This document shows positions 55,751 to 64,000 of a DNA stretch of 64,000 bases, piece after piece (within the stretch, counting starts at the first letter, position 1; each line of letters starts with the position of its first letter). The DNA lies in contig JBITNC010000001.1 in assembly GCA_050084985.1 (NCBI GenBank), forward strand, positions 69,068,001 through 69,132,000. Direction: 5' to 3'. The notes under the pieces are model-generated. The model ran no database searches and had not been told where the DNA came from. It worked only from the letters and a program-made list of their open reading frames with translations. This DNA is from Nageia nagi (lineage: Eukaryota; Pinophyta). The position numbers were made by a program, and so were the translations under genes.

Positions 55751-57449
55751 AGGGGTAAAAGGTATTTTATTATCATATTATGCCAAAGTTGCATGTTATT
55801 ATAAAAGGAATATCATTACCCTATATCAAAAAAGCTCTAATTGATTTCATGCCAAGTCTTGAAAAGTATTTCATCTCATAGGATTCTCTTTTATTAGGGT
55901 TTATGGTGGAAAAATCCCACCCAAGGCACTTCCCATAGCATATTTAGTTTCTTTATTTATATTAGAATTGGTTAGGTAGAGTAGTGAATGTGCTAGAGTT
56001 AGGATGATAAATAAATTTAGGAATATTCCATGGTTAGAATTTCCCTATAAATTTGGTTTTTATATGTTTAATTCACATCAATCATTGGTGAATTTTATTT
56101 CTAAAATGGATAAGATTTGTCTATGTGAGGTGAGTTAGAGGCCTTTTTTATCCACATGATTTTCATCAAAGGCTAATGAATGGTATCAATGTTCCTATCT
56201 CTAACATTCATAATAATGATTATTTTTAAGATGAATTAGGACAAGCAGTTAGACAAGGAAGTAGTCTAAAGAATGCTTGGAAGTAGTTTCCTATAGAAGA
56301 TAAAAAATACACTATGAAAGTGATAGTTGTTGTTCATTCTCCTCAATTAATGATTTGTAAAAGTAATATGTTCATAAATTTGGGGCCACTATCAAAGGAT
56401 TACATGGAGTTATTGTCAAGGAATATAGTTGGACATGAAGATTGTTGATATGTTTTTTGTTACACCTAGGATTTTAATAAACTAAATACATATAAGCATT
56501 TAAGTATGATTTATCTAAGCTAATTAACTCAAATAAATATGCATGAATAAGGTAATATAACAATGTAGTAATAAAATAACAATTTACATTGATGTTAATA
56601 TGTAAAATGAGCTACACACACTAAAGAGAAAAAAATCAAGTGAAAGATAAATACTTGTATATCCTTACCTATATCATGCTTGATAATATGATAGATGAAC
56701 TTGTTGAAATGTGGTAACCTTATTATGTAAATACCAAGGCCAAGTACAAAAGAAATAATAATATAAATGCTAATCTTTAAGAGCTCAATATTAATATGAA
56801 TATGAATGTCAATGTAGGTGCTAATATTCTTAAGGAATGAGGCTCACCAATAAGGATCAATGACAATAGATATGATGATAAGTCAAATTGAACATATGAT
56901 CATAAATATGGATGATAGATATTCAATCAAGTGATAACAAGATTTCAATATCAATAGGCAACATTTAGAATCACCTAAGAGTAGGGTACTAGCTATCGAG
57001 ATGTAATCTTGACATGCTTTTCCTAGGTTAGAGATACTTACATTTATATTAGGTATGATATCACCATTTGACCCCTTGAATATTGGTTGAAGCCATACCA
57101 ATGTATCTAACATAAAAATAATCACACAACTTGATAAATATGTGATAATAAGGGTAAAATATGATTAAAATATGATTAAACATGTATGTAAAGTTGCACC
57201 TAAGTGGGATTATGTTAACTAGACCAATTTTAGATTCCAACATATGCTCCCTTTTATAAGTATAAAGAAATAAAATCTTGAATAATTATGAGAATATAGG
57301 TAATGAGAATAAAAATTTAACACTTCCTTGGTTTAGTTGTTTGAATCATCAAGGATTTGATGATCTATATTGTCTCCTCTTTACCTTAGTTATGAGATGT
57401 TGTAGACATCAAAATATGATCCACTTATACATTAAAAAATTCAAAGACT
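55751..57449. other. Unassigned AT-rich sequence
   Basis: Short frames on both strands at 56,883-57,460 have no domain. No LTR end, RNA gene or repeat recognised. Probably old retrotransposon debris. Confidence 0.4.
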
Positions 57450-58320
57450 TAAAATACTAATGATTAGGACACATTAATGGTGATCAATAAAAATTATTGG
57501 CATCCACTTATGATCATCAGTGACTCTGCAATAGAAAACTAAAAACTTAAAAAATAGAAGATGAACTATAAGTTTCATCCTCTTCATAAAAGTATGGATA
57601 GAGAGGGTTAGTCATTACCTACATTATCACCAGATGCAAAATCATTTTGGTTATTTCAAGCTGGTGATAAACTTTTACTCCCCCTTTTTAGCCTTCTATA
57701 ATTCCATAAATGCCCATTAAAAAAATCTATAAATACATGAGGTAAATAGATAATAGAAAACAAATTGAAGTAGACTTATGCTACTAAAATGAAGATTGAA
57801 CTATGAGGTTTATTTTAGTTTGATTATTTTTATACACTTTTCTTCCTTATGTTAAGATTTCAAAAATGTATAGATATGTTTTAATGTGTTTTTTGAGCAT
57901 GTGTGTAGGGTTCACAGGTGTTAAGATGTAGCAAAATTCAAAGGCATCATAGATACAGATGATAAAAAGCTAGAACCTGAGAGAGTGATTCAAATTAATC
58001 ATAAAATTTGAAATCACACAATTACCATTGAATTGATATTAGATGTCAACATTTAAACTCAATTGCCTAAGTTCTGATAAGGGTCACAAGTGACCTTCCA
58101 TCCATATACTCTATATAGTTTATTTTATATATGCATTTTGATAAAAGCCCTTTCACAAGGCAACTAGATCTAGAGATCTAAAATCTCTAATACTAAGGTC
58201 TTCTAGAAAATTAATAAAATTTTAGTTTGTATTAACTATATTTATATTTTTTACTAATAGGTTTGATTTTCTAACTAACATTTTTGTTGCTAGAAGGAAG
58301 CTAGACCTCTGAAGATAGGG
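57450..58320 (+). mobile_element. Probable LTR remnant of element F
   Basis: A palindrome cluster (ATTAATGGTGATCAAT, TGATCATCAGTGA) at 57,455-57,530, then 'aatagaaaac', and GCATGTGTGTAGG near 57,897, match the order of words in 5,848-6,315. It lies upstream of the gag of F in the right orientation. Ends and PBS are not recognised. Confidence 0.35.
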
Positions 58321-59880
58321 AGTTTGATTTATCATATTTAATTATAATTTCTCTATCATCTATTATTAATCTAATTTATCTAGTTTGCTAACTTTGAATT
58401 TTGTAATCTATGTTATTGTATGAACTCTAAAAGAAATGCTATCAATTATAATTGAACACCAACAACTAATATTGAATGCCATCAATTGGTTGAAAATGTT
58501 AACAATTAGAGTACAGGTACCATAATACCCTTTTGTATTTCTATATCTAGGCACTAAATGAAAAGAGGCAAATAATATACAATTTATCTATGATTTCTTT
58601 GCATAGAGTTAATACAAAAAAGGGTATATGAAATGTTAAAGTTATTTTACATATGAAATTTATTTGATATTTAAGTGTTTTTTGGGGCTTCTTTTTTTTA
58701 GGGATCATTATACTCATAAAAAAACTTTTGTTATCTTATCCACATATGCTCTCCCTCTGCATTGAAAGGTGATCTTAGGTGACCAAAATGGATTTAGTAA
58801 TAAAAAAATGAAATATTTTCATATTTTCACATAATTTGGAAAGAATTGAATTAAGTTACTTTCATAATTGGAAGGGGTAAATGAATCATAATTAAGTTTG
58901 GAATGAACTTAAGGTAAAAGAATTAGGATTTTGGGTAGTTAAATCATTAAAATAGTACATTAATTGCTTGGGATCATTTTCACATTTAAAACTTTCATTC
59001 ACTAAATAAGCCTCTACTCTTGCACTATTAGTGATCCTAAGCAAGTTGAGAAAAGAATGAAAGAGGAAATGAATTCACTTTGTTTTTGAATGAACCTCAC
59101 ATTAACACTCTTACAAATGTCTACCCTTACCACTCCAATGGAGGTCAAAGGGATATGTGACTCTTAGAGGAGTAATTGAATCTCATTTTAATTAATTTAT
59201 ATACACATAATTATTCTTACTAAGTCTACCCTTACCACTCCAATGGAGTTCAAAGGTTGAATGTGACTAGTAAGAAGAGGTAATTTACCACACAATACTT
59301 CCATAGCTAGAAGGAGTTAATGAATTTCATTTAAAGTTGGTTAAGGAATCTCACTTAACATAATAACTAAAAATAATAATGGGGCTTTTTAGATCAAGAT
59401 TCATTTAATTAAAATTTTATTTGTATCACATTAAAATAAAGATAAAAATGTACATGAATGCTTGGGAGGGATAGTTTTCATAAGTATATTTTATTTGTTA
59501 AGTTGCATTTCATAATATATTTTTATTTTATTTTATTTTTATTTATTTAGTATAAGTATATTTTTTAGGTACCAAGCTATGAATTCACTTTAGATAGCCT
59601 TTAGTAATATGAGCTTACCCTATTAAAATACCTGACTAGAACAACAAATTTAGAAAAAACTAAATTATATTAAAAAATAATAATAAATAAATAAACATAT
59701 CAATAAGTATACGCATGCATGTGGGATGTTTGTGCACAATTATTTTCTTGTAAACATAAAAATCACAAAAGTTAAAAAAATATAGCTTAGTTGCATTGTA
59801 TGTTTTTTAAAATATGGTCCAAACTCGTTCACAAATGGCTTGACAAGGTAGAGAAGTTCCAAGTTTTATTTAGAAGAAAT
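58321..59880. other. Leader of element F
   Basis: AT-rich, non-coding. It holds a roughly 105-bp tandem duplication marked by 'tctacccttaccactccaat' at 59,120 and 59,225. Nothing else recognised. Confidence 0.4.
59098..59315. repeat. Two-copy tandem repeat, about 105-bp unit
   Basis: 'tctacccttaccactccaat' followed by 'tcaaagg' and 'atgtgact' and 'gaggtaatt' occurs at 59,120 and again at 59,225. A weaker third unit may precede it near 59,010. Confidence 0.65.
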
Positions 59881-62800
59881 AAATAGAACTAGTTTATATT
59901 CACTACAACAAATTCCACATCATGAATCAAATATTGCACCATTTCTTCAAGAAGTGTATTCAAAATATTTTGAAACTAATCCAATTCAAGAATCTTTTGA
60001 AAAAGAAAATATTGAAAGACTTAATACAACACAAGAAACATATATAGAGCATGATGTTACATTGATAGAAGCTAGATGAAAATTAACTCAATTATGTATA
60101 CCTCAAGCTTCTCCTCATTTTCATAGTCTTTCTTTGTAAGGTACTCATTATGATTTAGATGAATTACCTTTAGAATCATCTATACAAATTCCAAATGAAT
60201 TAAAACTCCCATTGAGTACACATACAACTAACTCTGTATTGCAAAAGGAGTGTTTAGATAAAAGTATGTAAAAGTTAAGAAATATTTACTATATGATTCA
60301 TTTATTCTCTCCTATGTTATCCAATCATATTATACACCATTAACAATTTCAAGAGACATGGAAGACATGTATGATAAGGTATCTATACATACAACTAGTC
60401 CTATGTCACAAAATTTGGAAGGATTTACTTTATTTTATAATCCTTATCAACTTTTGTAACCTGAATAAAACCCTTATAAGAATCTTGTTACATCATAATG
60501 CACTCAAATTTGCAAATTGTGTCATTTAAAAAATTATCAAAGTTACCAAAATTTAGTAGTAAATGATAAATGTTACAACCAATTCCTCCATATATGCATA
60601 CAAAGGAAAATGCATTACCAAAAATTACATAAGAAGAGTTTCAACAAAATTTACAAGAATATGATCAAGCTTTAGAATCCAAAAAGGAGCAAGGGTTAAT
60701 TAAGTTTACTCAACAATATCCAATACCTTTTCAATAGATAGGAGATCCTCAAGTTGTATTACAAGCTTCTGATATTCAATAATAATTTCCATCTCAAATT
60801 CAAAATACATCAGAGATGATCCAACAACTCCAAATGACATCAAAAATATAATATAATTTAGGTATGCCATAAGAAAATTGAAATCTTAAAACACCTAGAT
60901 ATGAGTATATATTGGATATGCCTCAACAAAGTCAAACTCCCATAAGACCACAAATGCAAACACAAGGTCATGTGGTATAGGTTCAATAAAGAGGAAAACA
61001 ACCAATGTATCAAGAACAAGCTAGTATTTTTCATACAATAAGTCAGCTAATTCAAAGTACAATACTAGTACTACAAACTCCAAAAACATAAACCTTAACA
61101 TCAAAAGCATAAAACATACAAGTAAATCTTTATTACAAATCAACACAAGGATTGGCTTTAAGTGATAAACAAAATCAACGACAAAATTTCATGTCTAATG
61201 TACAAAAAGGATAATCTATTTCTTAAACAATCCCTTTACAACAAATGCCTCAACAAAAATAGATTCAAATAATGCCACATCAATATCAAACTTCATATCA
61301 ACAACTACAAGTTTAGTTACAACAACCTATATTTCAAAATAGGTATTTACCAATTCAATAATTAAATCCACAAGTCATTCAACCATCTCAAATTCAATAA
61401 GTGGTTTCACAATTTCAACAACAATCATATACTCAACAACCAAATCAACAAGCTATATCTTATCCCCAAGTGCAAGGTAAATTACCAAATTATCAACTTA
61501 TCACACAAATGCTACCTCAAGATCAAAAGATAGAATATCAACCTATGATCCAACAACAACAACCATAGTATGTACAACAAACTTATCAAGTACCACAACC
61601 ATTACAAGTAATGGGTAATTCACAACAAGTTCCTCAAACATCAATGGTAACTTATCAATAACCATAATAATAAGTTGTTCCTTATAATCAAGATTATTTT
61701 GGATTACTACCAAAAGCCTCCTAAGGATATCAAGAAGAAAATGATCTTGAAATTGTTTCAACCAAAATTCAACCAAAAATGGGTAAATAAGATAATGAGG
61801 TAACAAAATGGTTAAAAGAGATAGAAGAAGTATTGCTTAAATAGAAAAAGGACAATTTTGTATATGAGACAATTTGTAGTGAACCAATACATTCAAGTGT
61901 TCCAAAGAAGGATATACCTTATAAGTTTGAAATCCCTAAAATTGAACCTTTTAAAGGAAAAGAAGATCCTAAAGAACATTGAAGAATATTTAAGTATTCT
62001 AGTTATTTAATTACCAATGATGATGCTTTAATGCTACAAATATTTCCCATGACACTTGCTGGTCAAGCCATGGATTGGTATAATAGTTTTCTAAAATATA
62101 GCATTAAAACTTATTCTCAATTGGAAAACCTTTTTCCACAACATTTCAAGATTAATATTAAAGATAAAACTTCTATTACTAATCTAACAAGATTACAATA
62201 ATTTCTTGATGAATCAATAAATGATTTCATTTCATGATGGTGAGTAATTTTGATAAGCATGCCTTATACATTACCTCAAGAAGAATTAGTAAAATTATTT
62301 AGTAAAATTTGCTTAAGACCTATAGCTAGCATGTTACTTATGAAATAACATAAAATATTTGAAGATGCTATCTCTTAGGTAGTAGTAATTGAACGAGTTA
62401 AAATTTAATATGGAAAAATAATAGCTAAAAAATGAGAAGGATATATAAAAACTAAGACACAAATAGATAAGGTGATGTCAACTAATAAAGTATCCACCCA
62501 AAAAGAATAAGAATTTAATCCAACCTTAAAAAAAGAGGAAGAACCAAAACAAAACCAAAATTTGAAAGAGATACAAAACCTCCAAAGAATTTTACACCTT
62601 TATTCAAACTTCTTTAAGATATTTTAAAGAAAATGTTAGATCATAATTTAATAATATTAACTAAACTTAGATTAGATGAAATGGAAAATAAAAATACTAA
62701 ATGGTATAGAGAAAATGAATTTGTAATTATCATTGATAAAAGGGTCATGATACAAATCAATGTCATTCATTGAAACATATGATCCAAGATTTAATTAATG

Positions 62801-62935
62801 AGGGAAAATTACAGGTAGATACCCCTTTTCCAAACCCTAATAAAGAATTAGGTATTTATCAAAATCCTCTTCCACATCATACAAATAATATTTCATGGAA
62901 TAAAAATTAAGTAATACATAAATATGATCCAAATT
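59881..62935 (+). pseudogene. Gag pseudogene of gypsy element F, with long Q-rich N-terminus
   Basis: The N-terminal 600 or so codons are glutamine-rich (for example PQVIQPSQIQ and QQQSYTQQPNQQAISYPQVQ around 61,370-61,470) with nearly all glutamines as CAA and many TAG/TAA stops between. The Gag core follows at 61,915-62,400: KFEIPKIEPFKGKEDPKEH, QIFPMTLAGQAMDWYNSFLK and YSQLENLFPQHF, the -F-G--DP--H...FP-TL-G-A--WY--L pattern. A knuckle with CNYH, two stops, KGHDTNQCHSLKHMIQDLI lies at 62,719-62,800. It is one collinear reading with frame changes near 60,250 and 62,700. Gag packages the element RNA; this copy is broken. Confidence 0.7.
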
Positions 62936-63006
62936 ACACAACGTATGTTTCTATGATTAGTGTTTCCATAAGAGCATAAAAGAGTCAAAATAAACAAAAT
63001 ACAATA

Positions 63007-64000
63007 ATGAATCAACAAAATGTAATGCCACAAATACCAAGATCTCAACATCCTAAAGTGTTAGTCAAAGGAGCATTACAACAACAATTAAAAATATCAC
63101 AAGTTAAATTATCATTATTTAATTTGTTACAACAATCAAAAGATCATCAAGATGTGATGAATCATATTTTACAAAAAATTGAGTTAGATATTAATGATCC
63201 TGAAAGTTTTGCTACTCTTGTAGGTAACATCAAACAAATTCAAAAACTAGTAATTACATTCTATGATCATGAAATAAAACATTGGAAAAATTCATCTGGA
63301 ATTGATCCACCATTACACATTATAGTAAATATTGGTGGAAAGATGTTTAAATGAGTCTTAATTGATAAAGTATTTATAATAAATATTATATTGACAACTG
63401 CTTTCCAAAATATAAATATTCCATTTTCATATATTAAGGTACCAACCTTATAATTAAAAGCTTTTAATTATGCCTTATGTCCAACAATTGGATCAATATC
63501 TATGCCTATTATAGTTGGATCAAAAATAGTTCAAACTATGTTACAAGTCATCGAAGGGAATGTTACACAATACAATATCCTCTTAGGAAGACCTTGGATT
63601 AAAGATATGCAATGTGTTCCTTAAACATATCATAATTTTTTAAAATACATACATAATGGAATAGTACATTGTGTCTTTGGAGATGATAATCCATATTCAC
63701 ATTGTAACACTATAGGAATTTCTGATGAAATCACTCTGCCATTTCTTTATGACATCTTTATCAAAATTTTTAAAAGATAATAATAAACAAAATATGTTAA
63801 AATAAGAAAAATAAAAGCAAGTAATGGATAGTCCAAAAATATGTAATTTATTTTTTGAATCAAATAGTTTAAATCTGTAAGAAAAAGAATCCTATCAAAA
63901 TCAAACACAAACATTAAACATGTTGTATAATGCTTCTTCATCTAAAACTAGTGAGATGGTAGCTTCATCTCAAGAGAAATTATCATAGGATAGATTAAAT
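63007..64000 (+). pseudogene. Protease region of gypsy element F, cut by the window end
   Basis: An open frame (63,007-63,354) ends in DPPLHIIVNIGGKMFK; after a stop the reading goes on with VLIDK at the protease active site (D-K instead of D-N/T-G, then a degenerate stretch), SYIKVPTL, KAFNYALCPTIGSISMPIIV, YNILLGRPWIKDMQCVP and FLKYIHNGIVHCVFGDDNPY. These match the protease region of element A (9,960-10,340), including the C-terminal block. RT would follow beyond 64,000. Confidence 0.7.

Noticed and set aside
56883-57460. Short frames of 60-80 codons on both strands
   Set aside because: No domain, no neighbouring continuation, and lengths expected by chance in this composition.

Overview
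This window looks like repeat-filled intergenic DNA from a very large plant genome. A gymnosperm is my best guess, inferred from AT richness, the age and density of the LTR retrotransposons and the Tat-type families present; a large-genome angiosperm is not excluded. I find no host protein-coding gene, tRNA, rRNA or CRISPR array. Almost everything that can be named is a retrotransposon or part of one, and nearly every reading frame is broken.

Layout, left to right. (B) 1-5,780: the 3' end of a Ty3/gypsy element with a decayed antisense plant-mobile-domain (PMD) gene, a polypurine tract and a 2.1-kb LTR. (A) about 6,567-22,356: a decayed Tat-lineage Ty3/gypsy element ordered gag, PR, RT, RNase H, second (archaeal-type) RNase H, INT, followed by a long non-coding 3' region with a 380-bp CT tract, a second antisense PMD pseudogene and a 3' LTR. 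A scrap of another gypsy RT follows at 22,357-22,540. (C) 22,541-52,432: probably one old Ty1/copia element (LTR, PBS and leader on the left; gag-pol, PPT and LTR on the right) opened up by two insertions. (D) 24,564-40,831, in the leader of C: a decayed Tat-type gypsy in which the archaeal-type RNase H lies before RT, with an extra sense reading frame after INT. Its 3' end carries a nearly perfect 1.97-kb tandem duplication, and about 780 bp next to its 3' LTR recurs next to its 5' LTR. (E) 45,598-50,996, inside the RNase H region of C: the youngest element, a Tork/Tnt1-like copia with both LTRs, PBS, PPT and a perfect 5-bp target-site duplication (GATAC), but with stops and frameshifts in pol. 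(G) 52,850-about 55,750, minus strand: a gypsy gag with part of its LTR. (F) about 57,450-64,000, plus strand: the 5' end of another Tat-like gypsy with a glutamine-rich gag and a protease, running off the window.

Decay is uneven. Many in-frame stops are TAG where the family has glutamine, as expected from deamination of methylated CAG. In element E the two LTRs differ mostly in a CCGG/CCAG-rich block. The insertion order can be read directly: C is older than D and E, E sits in C with an intact TSD, and the 1.97-kb duplication is later than D.

The most interesting signals are the two antisense PMD genes in the same position of two different Tat-type elements, clusters of short TCATC/GATGA palindromes just upstream of them and again in an LTR, the two RNase H orders side by side, the extra 3' reading frame of D, and the flank-copying and tandem duplication around D.
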